Source: Hyparrhenia diplandra
Taxonomy: Eukaryota > Streptophyta > Magnoliopsida > Poales > Poaceae
DNA: 64,000 nucleotides
Direction: 5' to 3'
Assembly (NCBI GenBank): GCA_015847255.1
Contig: JADLZK010001142.1
Span: 1 to 64,000 of the forward strand
Shown in pieces: positions 22,552 to 33,611 of this stretch. A model generated the notes under the pieces. The model was given only the letters and a program-made list of their open reading frames with translations, did no database searches and was not told the DNA's origin. The stretch's first letter is position 1. Every line of letters begins with the position of its first letter. A program made the translations under genes and the position numbers.

Positions 22552-23363
22552 TTAGGATGCAAGATTGCTGAAATTTAAACATGCTAAAATAAAATAAAAT
22601 TTGATGGAAATAAATATGCAATGCAATGATACCTGCGGGGGGTCCTCCCCCAAGCTATCTGGAGGCCTACTGATCTGGATCAAAGCCCTGGTGCCTCCAG
22701 AATGCTTCCTCGCAGCGCGTTGAGTAGCCATGTTTGCCTCGAAATGATCCCATCGTTGCTTGTTCCGTATTCCCGGTTTTGTTGCCACCGATGGGTGTTC
22801 TCGCACATGAGTGTTAAGTGTATGCTCAATGTTACCCGCGGCGAACGCCGAGGTGCCGCAGTACCGCGACGTTGATAGCCTCCAAATCCGTATACTCATG
22901 GTCTTGGCTAGACTTCGGGGACATACCCTGAGCTGCCGGAAAGGTCCACCATGTTGGCCCTCCATGCCTGCCTCGAATCTCCTTCAGGCCACTCGATGGT
23001 AAAGGCATCATAGGTGGAGGTTCCCACCTTGGATCATACCGGGCATAAACCTTGGGGTCCCCAAAGGATAGAACCCTCCTGCCTGGGACGTCTGCGCAGG
23101 CTGTGGTGGTGGCGTGAAGTATGCTGCATGAGAGCTTGAGCCAGCCTTTGGTCTCCTGACACTGCGGGTGGAACTGCTTGGGGCCTCTCTCCCCGCGTAC
23201 ACTATCGCCAGCCTCGAGCTCAAAATCAAAGATCGGCTTTTATACAACCTGTAGATCCGGGTTAGGTAACCGAATCACGCTTGTATAGCCAGAAAAGTAT
23301 GCGCAAGCTCTCCCGTCGGTAGTGTCTTTGCTAGGTGCCCTAATACTAGCCGCGGCAGTCCAA
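22552..23363 (-). pseudogene. Broken C-terminal part of the Athila-type ORF of element D
   Basis: Downstream of the stop at 23364 other minus-strand frames continue protein-like sequence. Examples are KAGSSSHAAYFTPPPQPAQT and GGFYPLGTPRFMPG (23247-23008), and ANMATQRAARKHSGGTRALI ending DSLGEDPPQ (22965-22620). I read this as the proline-rich tail of the ORF split by frameshifts. Confidence 0.55.
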
Positions 23364-24248
23364 TTACTCGTGGGGTGTGGAAATGTACTCAATATGCTCG
23401 TTGTCCAATGCCCCAATCGCAGAAGCGATGCGTGTGATAATCGATGTGCAGGTGACTAGAACAGCCACTTTGGTGATAACATGATAAAGGTTCCTGCACA
23501 TTTCTACCACTGGGGCTACTTTGACTTTGTGGACAACAGCATAGAGAAGCTTAAGTTCTGTCTCATTCACCCATCTAACCCCGTGCCTAGGAAATAGTGC
23601 CAAAGACATCCAGCGATGAATAAACCTAAGTGATGGGTGCTGGATTTGTGAGTGGCGAGGCTTGAAGACACCGGTCTTGTGAGCACCGGTAATCTCTTCC
23701 CAAAACTGGGGTCGAATGAAGCCGGGCAAAGCAGCATCCAAATCTAATACACATCTGTAACTAAAGCCCAAGTGACTCGCTAGTTCCGCCCACTTGATAT
23801 GATAAGATCGACCGAAAAGGCGGAAAGAAATTCCTAGCTTGTCCTCTACCAAAGTGCATAGAAACTGGATTGTTAGGTGGCGAGAACCTTCCTCCTCGAG
23901 AGGGGGATAATCCTGCCACCCAACTGCTTTCCAAATAGTACGGAGTTCATCGTCCATACCTATTTGTTCGAGAAGGTCGGGGTCGATCCCGGGCATGTGT
24001 TGGAACACACGATCCTTGAGTAGGAGATATGCTTGCATCTCCCGGGTTCCCCTGATGTCGAGGTATGGAGCGTCGGCTTCGTCGAGAGTCGGGGGAGCTT
24101 GAACTTCTTCCTCCCCGACTGGTGCAGCATCTTCTTGCATGGGGGAGCTCTCTTGCTTGTCGAGGTTGAAGGAGCTCGTGCTTGTGTGCCGCGAGCTACG
24201 CCTTGATGATCGCCTCAACTTGCCGAAGAATTCCCCAGTTTTCTTCAT
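23364..24248 (-). CDS. Athila-type ORF of element D
   Basis: About 294 codons from MKKTGEFFGKLRRSSRRSSR. I start at 24248 rather than at the upstream Met 24683 because the longer N-terminus looks like untranslated leader. It contains LTIQFLCTLVEDKLGISFRL, HIKWAELASHLGFSY, PGFIRPQFWEEITGAH, SLRFIHRWMSLALFPRH and VNETELKLLYAVVHKVKVAP, which match in style the ATHILA ORF family of plant gypsy elements; its biochemical function is not known. It lies 3' of the missing pol region, as in other Athila/Tat elements with an extra ORF. A possible own TATA box lies upstream. Confidence 0.8.
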   Translation of the reverse strand: MKKTGEFFGKLRRSSRRSSRHTSTSSFNLDKQESSPMQEDAAPVGEEEVQAPPTLDEADAPYLDIRGTREMQAYLLLKDRVFQHMPGIDPDLLEQIGMDDELRTIWKAVGWQDYPPLEEEGSRHLTIQFLCTLVEDKLGISFRLFGRSYHIKWAELASHLGFSYRCVLDLDAALPGFIRPQFWEEITGAHKTGVFKPRHSQIQHPSLRFIHRWMSLALFPRHGVRWVNETELKLLYAVVHKVKVAPVVEMCRNLYHVITKVAVLVTCTSIITRIASAIGALDNEHIEYISTPHE

Positions 24249-24439
24249 GGCTACTACAAAAACGATTGAGCGAGACCTCGGGTGTGCAAGGGTTAGATGA
24301 AAGTATGAACTTTCACACCCGTGATCTTGCTCGACACAATGTTTTTGGTGGAGAAAATGGAGTGTAGAACAAAGTGGGAGAGAGTGTGAGAGTGAGAGAG
24401 AGTGAGAATGGAAGGTGGGTGCTCTCACACCGGTGCTCG

Positions 24440-24452
24440 GGCTACTTATAGC
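24440..24452 (-). promoter_or_regulatory. Possible internal TATA box upstream of the Athila-type ORF
   Basis: The minus strand reads GGCTATAAGTAGCCCG about 200 bp before the ATG at 24248, followed by a CT-rich leader with CCACTTTGTTCTACACTCC. This could drive a separate transcript. Motif only. Confidence 0.35.
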
Positions 24453-24683
24453 CGAAAGCAAACGACTGGGGGCGCGCCATGCAACAGATAGGAGCCGTTG
24501 GCATGGAGGCGGGGCGGCGGCTGGCGCCAATAGGTGCGAGCGCACCAGGGGTGCGCGGCGCACCGCCCGAGGAGGCCGCCGCCATTGTATTTTTGTCGGG
24601 CGTGCACAACGGTCATGAAAAGTTTGTGACCGTTGTTTGCTCATGCTGGTTCGGCCGTTTTCTCCCCTTTTGATTTTCTCCAA

Positions 24684-25117
24684 AAAGTTTTCAAAATTTT
24701 GCTTTTTTTTTTTTTTTATATACTAAAAATTTATTTAGAAAATACTTTTTTCTGTATATTTTATTTAGGAAATATTTTTCTTAATTTTTCATAGAAAAAA
24801 TTTATTTTATTTATAAAGATCTTTATTTTAGTTTTTGAAAATATTTACTTATAGATTTTATGTAATAAATATTTTTGTTTATTTTGTTTATTTTTGATAA
24901 TAAAATATATTTATATAAATATATATATATATATATTTTTTTTATAAATATACCCCATTTTTTTTAAGGGGCAGGTTTTTTATAGTCGGACTGTCGACTC
25001 TCCCCGCATCGGGCGGAGAGTATACGCTCCGGGGTCACGGAGTCGATCCCCAACACACCACACCGGTCTTGATGATGATACAGGTGTGTTGTTGCTTGTA
25101 CCCAATAAATGGGCACT
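24684..25117. other. AT-rich gap replacing the pol region of element D
   Basis: Between the gag-protease stop and the Athila-type ORF there is very AT-rich DNA (24690-24975, with a TA run at 24919-24938), then a short GC segment. No RT, RNase H or integrase motif is present on either strand. Confidence 0.8.
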
Positions 25118-26185
25118 TCACCGCCTTATCTCGACATGAAAGATGATGAAGCCCTTCCCCAAGCTGATGTCAGCTTTGGCAGTGTAGAGAAATGGCCTCC
25201 CCAGGAGGAGAGACACATCCTCTTTCGGGCCCATGTCTAGGACCACGAAGTCTGCGGGGATGTACTCATCTTTGATCTTAATCAACATGTCTTCGAGAAT
25301 TCCCTCGGGCTGCCGTGTTGTTTGATCTGCCATTTGGAGGACAAAGCTTGCAGGAGCAAGTGTCCCACCATGGATTCTATTGAAGGTGGCCTTGGACATC
25401 ACGTTAATGCTGGCCCCCAAGTCACAAAATGCATTGGCGAAGATGTGGGGGCCAATGGCACAGCTGATGATCGGACGCCCAGGGTCTCCCTTCTTGGCAA
25501 TGAACGGCGAGTCCACGGGGATCCTTGCTAGCTCTGTGGGCTGACTGAGCCTTAGTGATATCATGTTGACTGACTCATGCGGGATCTCAGGTTGCCCTGG
25601 GATCCTACCCGAGTCGTTGACTGGTACTTGGGCAGCAATCTGGGCCAGCTGTGTTTCTATCATCTTGTTGAAACTGAGTTGATTCTTCACAGCTGATGTC
25701 AACCCTTCTAGCTTATTGTTAACTCCTTCAAGGATTTTATCTTGATGGCTCATCTTTTTGGTGAGATTTTCGTTGATCTTGGCTTGGCCCAACACCAGGT
25801 CTTTTAATGAAGGTTGACCGGAGCTGTAATTGGAGTTATAGCCCTGGTTACCTTGGAATGGTGGACGGGACTGGTTGTTCCAGCCTTGTTGAGGTTGGCG
25901 ATACCCGTTGTTGTTTATGAACGCTGCTTCTTCACGGGTCTCAGGGCAGTTATCCCCTGAGTGGCCAACTTCACCACAAGTCTCACACGTCATGTGTGAG
26001 TCTGTGGCGTAAACTGGGCGCGGCCGAGTATTTGAGTCCGTCTTTGCGCTCGTCCCAGCCTTCTTCAAAGAAAAGATCCATTTTTGTGGCAAGCATATCC
26101 GCCTCCTTCGGGATGCATGCCTTTTTTGTGTTTTGGCCGGGTTCTCGTCCTCCCCCCGGCTACGGTTTTGCCACCATCTTGTCAA
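25118..26185 (-). CDS. gag C-terminus and aspartic protease of element D
   Basis: It continues gag after a frameshift near 26170. It carries the zinc knuckle CETCGEVGHSGDNC (perfect CX2CX4HX4C, near residue 75), a Gln/Asn-rich stretch, a coiled coil (KINENLTKKMSHQDKILEGV), and a protease domain with active site FCDLGASINVMSK and end motif DMGPKEDVSLLLGRPFL. The DLGAS form is usual in Athila-like elements. The protein ends soon after the protease, without fusing to RT. Confidence 0.88.
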   Translation of the reverse strand: MTRWWQNRSRGEDENPAKTQKRHASRRRRICLPQKWIFSLKKAGTSAKTDSNTRPRPVYATDSHMTCETCGEVGHSGDNCPETREEAAFINNNGYRQPQQGWNNQSRPPFQGNQGYNSNYSSGQPSLKDLVLGQAKINENLTKKMSHQDKILEGVNNKLEGLTSAVKNQLSFNKMIETQLAQIAAQVPVNDSGRIPGQPEIPHESVNMISLRLSQPTELARIPVDSPFIAKKGDPGRPIISCAIGPHIFANAFCDLGASINVMSKATFNRIHGGTLAPASFVLQMADQTTRQPEGILEDMLIKIKDEYIPADFVVLDMGPKEDVSLLLGRPFLYTAKADISLGKGFIIFHVEIRR

Positions 26186-26921
26186 TCAGGGCTGTTGCCT
26201 GATCGATGGTGAGTGATAAGAATGCGCCACCAGCAGCGGTGTCTAGGTGCCCCTTCGATATGGCCGTGAGACCATTATAGAAGTTCTGGAGCACCAGCCA
26301 ATTCTCCATTCCGTGGTGCGGGCATGCTTGAATGTATTCTTGCAGCCTTTCCCATGCCTCCGGGATGGGTTCCATTGAGTTCTGCTGGAAATTGGCGATC
26401 CTTCCCCTTAGGGCATTGGTTTTGCCCATGGGGAAGAACTTAGCCAGGAACGCCGTGGAGCATTTTGCCCACGTATTTACTGCTTCCTTGTCCTTGTAGA
26501 ACCACTGTTTCGCTTTCCCCACGAGGGAGAAAGGAAACAAAGTGGCCCCGATAACGTCGGGTTCGACGTCCTTGATGACAATAGTGTCGCACGGCTCAAG
26601 GAAGTGTTGGAGATGTGCGTTGGCATCCTCGCTAGGCAGTCCGCAGAAGGGACTGGCCTGCACCATGGTGATTAGCCCAGTGCGTAGCTCAAAGTTCTTA
26701 TCCGCAACATTGACCACCGGCCCAGTGGGCACGTTGGCAACAACGGGCACAGAGAAATCATAGAGCGACTTTTGAGCCATAGCTTGCGGTTCAGTTGGTG
26801 CAGGGGTGTCGGTCTCAACTGTCGAGGTTCCGGCTGAAGAAGAAGAGGTACGAGACCTGTTCTTCCTTAGGAGTGCCTCGAGATTCACGATGAAGTTTGT
26901 CGGCAGTTGGAAACCTGACAT
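26160..26921 (-). CDS. gag capsid region of element D
   Basis: 253 codons from MSGFQLPTNFIVNLEALLRK. The capsid-like domain is clear: GLPSEDANAHLQHFLEPCDT, IGATLFPFSLVGKAKQWFYK, CSTAFLAKFFPMGKTNALRG, NSMEPIPEAWERLQEYIQAC, PHHGMENWLVLQNFYNGL and GAFLSLTIDQATALIDKM. These are the standard motifs of Athila/Tat gag proteins. The start lies about 120 bp after the primer site. It overlaps the next frame by 26 bp; the two probably formed one protein. Confidence 0.9.
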   Translation of the reverse strand: MSGFQLPTNFIVNLEALLRKNRSRTSSSSAGTSTVETDTPAPTEPQAMAQKSLYDFSVPVVANVPTGPVVNVADKNFELRTGLITMVQASPFCGLPSEDANAHLQHFLEPCDTIVIKDVEPDVIGATLFPFSLVGKAKQWFYKDKEAVNTWAKCSTAFLAKFFPMGKTNALRGRIANFQQNSMEPIPEAWERLQEYIQACPHHGMENWLVLQNFYNGLTAISKGHLDTAAGGAFLSLTIDQATALIDKMVAKP

Positions 26922-27044
26922 ACACTATCATGTTTTCATCCACAACAGGAGAAAACATAAAAAATTAGCCTGTATGAGCAAGTGGTTACCACGCATGCAC
27001 ATTTCATATTCATAGCCAGCTAGTGATTTCTTATAACAATGCCT

Positions 27045-27062
27045 TCCCCGGCAACGGCGCCA
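27045..27062 (-). other. Primer-binding site of element D (tRNA-Asp type)
   Basis: TGGCGCCGTTGCCGGGGA on the minus strand, eight bases inside the 5' LTR. It is identical to the site in element A. Confidence 0.92.
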
Positions 27063-27070
27063 GAAATGCT

Positions 27071-28745
27071 TGTTGGCATTTCTTAACGTCATCACTAGAA
27101 ACAGGTTTAGAACCCATCCCTAATGACGGCGCTAAGAAATGAGCCGTCGATATCACTAAGTGGAACCACCGTGTCGGTGATATCGCACTTTCAATCAACG
27201 GTGATAGATCTTGCCATAGTTGATATTTCATCCGCAAGCGCACGGATCTATCATTGTAGCATTTCACCCGGAAGTATTCAGGGTATCGTTATTTATATTT
27301 TCCCAAAGGAAGGCTTGTTGTATAAGAAGCTAGCATGGCATCTGGATGATGAAATGTGTGCACGCTAAGACCAACTCGATCATAACAGGGGTAAGCAATA
27401 CGGTTTATAGATAGCGTGACACACACATTGGAATCCACTAGGAAAGGATAAAGAAAATAGATAAAGAATAAACGAATGTCCTATGGAGTAATCTAATGTA
27501 TTCTAGTCATGGTATTACAATGAATAGTTAGGATCATATGCCAACACGATCTAAGCATGGTTATGTCTAGGATAACAGGGAGACTTCCCGGTACCATCCG
27601 GCCCAATGGAAAGCATTTACAAACTCCTACATCACATGCGAACGTGGAGGGATTACAAGGGATGGACAGGGCTGTCACAACCTTGCCGCCTACCCTCACG
27701 ACCGTGGCATGCTCTCATATTCGAAGGTGTCGTAATACCCGGGCACCATGCCCGCGTACTAGAGCACTACTCCTGTCCCCCCAGGATCCCCACCCTACGG
27801 ATGGACGGACTAAGACAAGAGCAAACCCGAAAGAACGACGAACCGTTATCCCATCTATAATCATGTTATGCATATGATGATCGATGAAGAACAAATATGA
27901 ACATGTTAAGATTATGATATACAAACTATATGCTAGATCATATACCAACACTAGAACATGAACAAGACTATACTCTAATTCATAAGTTAGACCATGATCA
28001 TAGAAATAGAACTTGTAAATAGGAGAAAGATCCATGGAGAATATATATTACCAAAGCTCACTTTGCTCCAAGATTACAAGTCCTCCTCTTGTAGCTCTTC
28101 TACTCTAATGCTAACCAAATAAGAAGAAGAAGAAGAAGTGGAGGTGGAGAGTGAGGTAGAGAGTGTGAGTGTGCTGGTGTGGTGACTCCAAGTGTGGTGT
28201 GTGGAATGAGGGAGAGAGAGGGGGTATTTATACACAAGAGGGAGTGAGCTAAATGACCTAACTACCCCTAAACCGACCTAAGCGGGGCGCCCGTGCACGC
28301 GTTGCACCGCCATCAACCACCGAACCGACCATTGGAGCACTTATTGTACCGCCACACGCCGACCGGGCTCGAACCGCCCCCGGGGAGGGGCGGCCGCTGA
28401 GATGCTTGGCGCGCCGCAGGCTTCGGCCTACCTCGCCCGGCCCGAGCCTCGTCGTGCGGTCGTGGTTGGTCCTGAAAAGTTGTAGAGTGGGCTTGGTTCG
28501 GTCCAGTTGTGCAGATTTGGTCCATTTCTTCCCTAGGCTTGATATTCTTGAGAATGCGCTTTCCAGGATGGCGTACTTTGGATGTATTTCCACCTGTATT
28601 TATTATAAATGCTACAAAATACATGTCGAACACTACAAGTGGAAATATGTTAGTAATAAATGTATATGAGTATAAAAAGGTATAGTTTTACTCCCTAAAT
28701 GGTAGTAAGTTGACGGGCAAAATATGTCATTAGTGACCGTCAACA
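27071..28745 (-). repeat. 5' LTR of element D
   Basis: TGTTGGCATT to GTCAACA, followed by TSD ATAAG. It is highly similar to 20016-21689. It also contains the roughly 140-bp insertion (about 27089-27227) and a GAA-type run near 28122. Confidence 0.93.
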
Positions 28746-28750
28746 ATAAG

Positions 28751-29104
28751 TACATCTCAGATTTGTTTCTTGACCCTGCTACAAGACTTCTACGGCGTCT
28801 TTCAGTAGGCTCGGGGACTACATGGATACATGTCATCTACGACGACATTTATTCTCTTTTTTCACTACATGGATACATGTCCATGGTGAAAACTTTTTTC
28901 TTCTCTGGAGCACCCAACATCCTGCAGGCAAACCTCAAGACACGGTGGTCGGCGCAATAGCTACGCTGTCGGATGACGCTCTCCCGACTGGTCGTCTACA
29001 TTAGTCGGACGACGCTCTCCCGACTTGTCGCGGCATTGCTCCACACCGGACGGAGGAGTACAAGACGGCGTTGCCAGCAGGATGTAGCGTGCTCGGGGAC
29101 TAGC
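28751..29104 (+). mobile_element. Fragment of host element E right of insertion D (3' internal region)
   Basis: It continues E after the ATAAG duplication, with further GCTCGGGGACT motifs (28810 and 29090). The last, GCTCGGGGACTAGC, lies directly before the LTR and is the likely polypurine tract. Confidence 0.65.
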
Positions 29105-29513
29105 TGTGGGGGGATAAACCCCTATCCCCTCATGGCACTACATGGGCCGCACCATCCAAGGAGGCCCGGCCCAAGACGAGAAGGCGTGCACACATGCACG
29201 ACTAAGATATTGTACCACATTGCTTACCAAAGCATGTAACCTTGTCTACTGGACTATATAAGGTGGGCAGGGATCCCCTCAATCTCAAGTCGGATTAGAT
29301 TAGATCACCCCGATCTATCTTGTAACACATCTGATTCTCAATCAATCAATACAATCTAAGCAGGACGTAGGTTTTATGCCATCAAGGCGGCCGAACTTGG
29401 GTAAAACCCGTGTGTTTTGTCCTTCGCTCGTTCTGCTTAACGTCTTGTTAGTCGTCTAGCGCACCTCTACCGCTCAATCTACTAGCTGGGCATACCCCTG
29501 CTAGACTATCGTC
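29105..29513 (+). repeat. 3' LTR of element E (Tat/RIRE2-like)
   Basis: It starts TGTGGGGGGATAAACC after a purine-rich tract. It carries GGACTATATAAGGTGGGC (TATA about 29254-29261) and ends near GACTATCGTCA. This start and the AATCTAAGCAGGACGTAGG-like segment are typical of Tat-type grass gypsy LTRs. The exact 3' end is uncertain because the 5' LTR is outside the window. Confidence 0.65.
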
Positions 29514-29625
29514 AATAAACCGACGACACTAACCGACGGCCGCTGTCGATGAGGACATGATAGCACAGACTACAGGACCACCAGCCATGGTTGCAGGCGC
29601 GGAGGCCGTCACAAAGTGCGAGCCG
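29514..29625. other. Unassigned 112-bp spacer between E and G
   Basis: No feature seen. It could be the edge of the E LTR or pre-existing DNA. Its last five bases, AGCCG, are the only visible candidate TSD copy for element G. Confidence 0.5.
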
Positions 29626-32600
29626 TGTGACAGAGCTGACCAATTTATAAGAAATCAAGTATAATTCACAATTACCGAAGCAATCGCGGTCTACACTTGA
29701 GTCCATATAAACCCGGTATTCCAGAAATCTCAGAGTGATTTCAAACTCATGAACAATACAACCAAGATCGTTGAGCTCAGTAGTTCCAATCCATAGGTAT
29801 CTTAAACCAAATTTGAATATATTATAATCAGAGTGCGATGTACACATTTATTTCAAAAGTAATGTTCAGAGTGCGGAAGCAATAGCTTTGGAAAATACAG
29901 CGGAAATCAAAATAAATTAGATAGTGCCAACATAGTATCACCCCCGTAGTAGCAAGAGACAGGGAAATATGGAGACTGTCATGCCCTAGGCATTACTCTT
30001 CAACCACAACACATCACAACAGGCAAGAATCATGCTAGACGGATCACCTGCAACAGTGGGAGTTAACCCGTGAGTACTCAATTGTACTCGCAAGACTTAC
30101 CCGTCTTAAACCAGAAAATAAGGAAAAGACTCCAAGGATTATGCTTGGCTTTATCTGGAGCTAGCTGACTTACATTTAATTTCATAACATAAGGTTGATT
30201 AGTGCGCCTACACATACTACTCAGGTTCTTCCAAGTTTAAAAGGTTATTATTACATACATAACCATAAATCCTGTATAGACAAGATTAAAACATATGCTC
30301 ACGATATATAAATAATAAATATAAGTAACTTGATCAATATTTTAAACATCGCCAGCATGAATATAGTAACCATTATTGTAATATTAAACTATGATGCCGC
30401 GGAGACAGACGGGTTCTCACTATCCAGGAGAGATGGCGATTCGAATCGATTGCAAACCAGCTGGCGAAAACCCTGTCATACACTAGGTCTACTTGTACTG
30501 GGCAGACCTAATCACTTCCAAGATGTTAGGGGACGTAAAGTCTCGGACATGTCGGCAACCCCCTCCTCTCGAGCCACCAAGTGAGCAGCAACGAAAACGG
30601 CGTTTCATGCGCCTCTGCTTGCGCCCGATCAAACCCAACCGACCACGCCTAGGAGGGGCGTTAAAGCGTACAAGTACCGGCCCCTAACATTCCCACAAGC
30701 TTCGTGGCTCACGACCCGGCGGAGCCTACTATATGAACAGTGCGTTCAACTTCCGGCGAGGCTTAGGCAAAGGGTAAAGTCCTTAGGCGTCGGATGGAAG
30801 ACCACAATATCCATCCGATCTCACATGTTTTATTATTCGAGGTTCTCGCGGCGGCTTGTTAGTCACCCATGTGACTAACCACAAACATCCTCTCAGTGAC
30901 CGGAAATCACTGTCTACTACAATCATTATAACTGAGCATTTATTTAACCTAGACTCCTAAATAGGATAGGCAACAACTTCAGCAAGGATATCTGTGCATC
31001 AACGGTTTCAACCACTTCCTATACTTAATGCAGCATTCATAAAAGGACTCAACAAGTAAATTTAGAAAGCATAGGGAAGTTCAGCATGCACCGAGGCTTG
31101 CCTTCATAAAAACCTAGATAAATATAAAAACTACCAAAAAAATGCCAACTCATATTTTTCTATTTGTATATATACTCACAAGGATCACAAGCAAAATTTG
31201 TCCCATGCAATTTCGAGCTAAAACGAGTGAGATATGGATTTTACAATGCGCGGGTAGATCATTGCGGAAAATAAAAACGTAAAAGAAAAAGCGGCTGACA
31301 GGCGGGGCCCGTGTGTCATAGACACAAAGCAGGGGAGCGGCGCTGCTCCGCCGGATCTTCGCCGGCGTTCGTCCTCCGGCGAAACCAAGCATACCTATGG
31401 ACTCACGGGGACGAGATCTATCGATCTAGACCCTTTTCCCAAGCTTTGGAGGGTTCTAACGGGCGGCGGTGGCATACGACGGCGAGGGCGGGCGATGGGG
31501 CGGCGTGGATGGCCGGCGGGCTCGTGGTTTTCGACGAGGAGGTGACCAACGGGCATGCGGGTGAGCTTCGGGGGTGCCAAGGCGAACCTTCGACGAGCAC
31601 AAGCCCGGCGGTTCACACGCCGAGGGCCTGGCGGCGCACGCTGGCGGCGGGCGGTGGTCGGGAACGTGGCGTCGGCGATGGCGCGGTCCGGCCCAAACGG
31701 AAGCACCAAGGCTCGATTCATCCTAGCACGAGACACCACACAACATGCATAGCCGAGAACATAGGTTAGTTCAAGAAAATCGCCATGCATGGCCACGGTG
31801 GCGAGCACGCCGCGGCGGCGCCATGGCGGTGGGAAACGCACGACGGCGGTGCGTCTCGCTCACCTGGACCCTAACTTTCTGCGCAACCTTGGTCGAGGCT
31901 AGAACACGCTCTCCATGGGGCCGGAACACAAGCCGGAGCATCGAGAGGTGGACGAGGAGGGGCCGGCCGCGGAGGACCGCGGGTCGTCGGTGTCCCGGGC
32001 GACAGCGGCGGTGACGGTGGCCGATTGGCCCTTGCCTTGGGTCGTTTTAATCGAGGGTCGGGCGAGGAGTTTCGTGGATGAGATGGTGATGCCGCTGGCT
32101 AGCTGGGACAGGCGGTGACGCGGTGGGGAGGGTGCTCGACGCCGGGAATGGCGAGAAGGGCCGCAGCGGCGCTCGGGAGCAGCTGCTCCTTGGCTTGGAC
32201 GGCAAGGGAGGCTTAGGAGAAGGAGTGAGGAGCAAGGGATGGGGTTTCCTTTCTAAGACGGCACGGGCGTGCACGCGGCAGGGTGTCGTGGAAACACGGA
32301 CACGCGGCGTGGGGGCGACGAACGTGGGGCAGCGTGACGGTGGCCCCTGCCGACGAAGAGGAGGCCGACAGGCCGGTTTTCTTCCCCTCTCTCTGTTTTT
32401 GCTAATTTCCTCAGAAACCGTGCTGATTTAGGAGAAACTCTAATTGAATGAAATGTTCCTCATGAAATTCTGAGCAAAACACCTATACAAAGTTTTTCCT
32501 AAATCGGCCTAGATTAGAAACTGTGAGCAATCAAAGCGTCAACACTCAAAAGTCAAAACGACCTCAAATTCAAATGAATTTCAAACTGTTTTGCGACTTT

Positions 32601-33048
32601 TTCGAACATGGTCCACTCATTTTCATGCGACGAGCCTAAAACATCTTATGTTCTACAAGAAATTATCTACATAAGCTATGAAGGGTGCCCACACATGCAA
32701 GGTCTCTAGCTAGGACTTTTGATCAAAACAAAATAAATTACTTCCAAATTCAAACAAGGTCAAACCAAGTCAAACTACCCTTATAAAATCAGATTAGGGA
32801 ACATGACCAACATCAACCTTGCTCTAAAACATTCTATAAACATCACTAAGAATAAATAAAGATTAAACAACTAATTATGCAAACATTTCATACATGAAAT
32901 GACGAGGCAAAGCATGACAAGCAAATTTAAAACAATAAAACATGCAAATGGTATGTATCATTTCTTGTGCATAAAAGCATGTGACTGAATGACGATTATG
33001 CTCATGAAATGCAGATGCTAATGACATGCTTAAAACCAGGGTGTTACA
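29626..33048 (-). repeat. Left LTR of G (3,423 bp)
   Basis: TGTGACAGAGC to GGTGTTACA. Compared with the middle LTR it lacks about 1.3 kb (equivalent to about 43292-44606), joined at about 31112. It contains a GC-rich segment (31300-32350) with long chance frames on both strands and a run of short AT-rich segments toward 33000. Confidence 0.92.
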
Positions 33049-33066
33049 AATCTACCCCCCTTAAGA
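33049..33066 (-). promoter_or_regulatory. Polypurine tract of G, left unit
   Basis: The minus strand reads TTAAGGGGGGTAGATT directly before TGTAACACC. It overlaps the polyprotein stop codon at 33061-33063. The equivalent in the right unit is 46524-46540. Confidence 0.85.
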
Positions 33067-33611
33067 AAATCTCGTCCCGAGATTTGTCGGTACTAACCAT
33101 TAGTTAGAAAATATAGGATAGACCTCTCGTAGATACTCTTCTATTTCCCACGTAGCATGCTTCTCTCCATGATTACTCCATAGAATCTTGTACAGCTTCC
33201 TTTGTCTTGTTACGAGTTGTTCTTTCTTTAGTATCCAATATTCGAATTGGCCTCTCAAAGTAGGTTAGGTCGGTATCCACTTCAAAGCATTTCGATTGAA
33301 TCGTTCTTGGGCACTCTCAACCACTTCTTCAACTGGGATACATGAACGATATTGAAGACCGATCTCAGCTCTTGAGGTAATTGTAGTTGATAAGCAACTT
33401 TTCCCCTTTCTTGCAACAATACGAAAAGGACCTACAAATCTAGGTGCTAATTTTCTTTTAACTCTAAGGCGTTGCACTCTCTTCATTGGTGACACCTTAA
33501 GATACACAAAATCACAAACTCGAATTCCAAAAGTTTCTCTCGCTTGTCAAGATAGCTTTTTCGACGTGATTGAGGTGCGGCTATATGTCTTTGCACTGTC
33601 CTAACCTTACA
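33061..33611 (-). pseudogene. Integrase C-terminus and chromodomain, G left unit
   Basis: YLKVSPMKRVQRLRVKRKLA and PRFVGPFRIVARKGK mark the integrase C-terminal domain. The chromodomain follows toward 33070 but is broken by small indels in this unit; the right unit (46535 upward) shows it intact. The stop TAA is at 33061-33063. Differences from the right unit sit mostly at CAG/CTG triplets, so the breaks may be sequencing errors. Confidence 0.8.

Larger units (their letters stand above)
20016..28745 (-). mobile_element. Element D: Athila-like LTR retrotransposon without RT or integrase
   Basis: The LTRs (20016-21689 and 27071-28745, 1,674 and 1,675 bp) are flanked by the perfect TSD ATAAG (20011-20015 and 28746-28750). 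A tRNA-Asp-type primer site adjoins the right LTR and a polypurine tract the left LTR, so it reads on the minus strand. It encodes gag with a zinc knuckle and a DLGAS-type protease, then an AT-rich gap where RT, RNase H and integrase should be, then an Athila-type ORF. It is a non-autonomous element of moderate age and is inserted in element E. Confidence 0.93.

Noticed and set aside
23364..24683. Longer 439-codon version of the Athila-type ORF
   Set aside because: The first 145 residues are a Ser/Arg/His-rich translation of what looks like leader, with a TATA box inside it. The Met at 24248 fits better.
31311..32431. Clusters of 60-150 codon frames on both strands of the left G LTR
   Set aside because: GC-rich LTR sequence. 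Frames are broken by small indels between LTR copies and carry no domain, so host gene capture is not supported.
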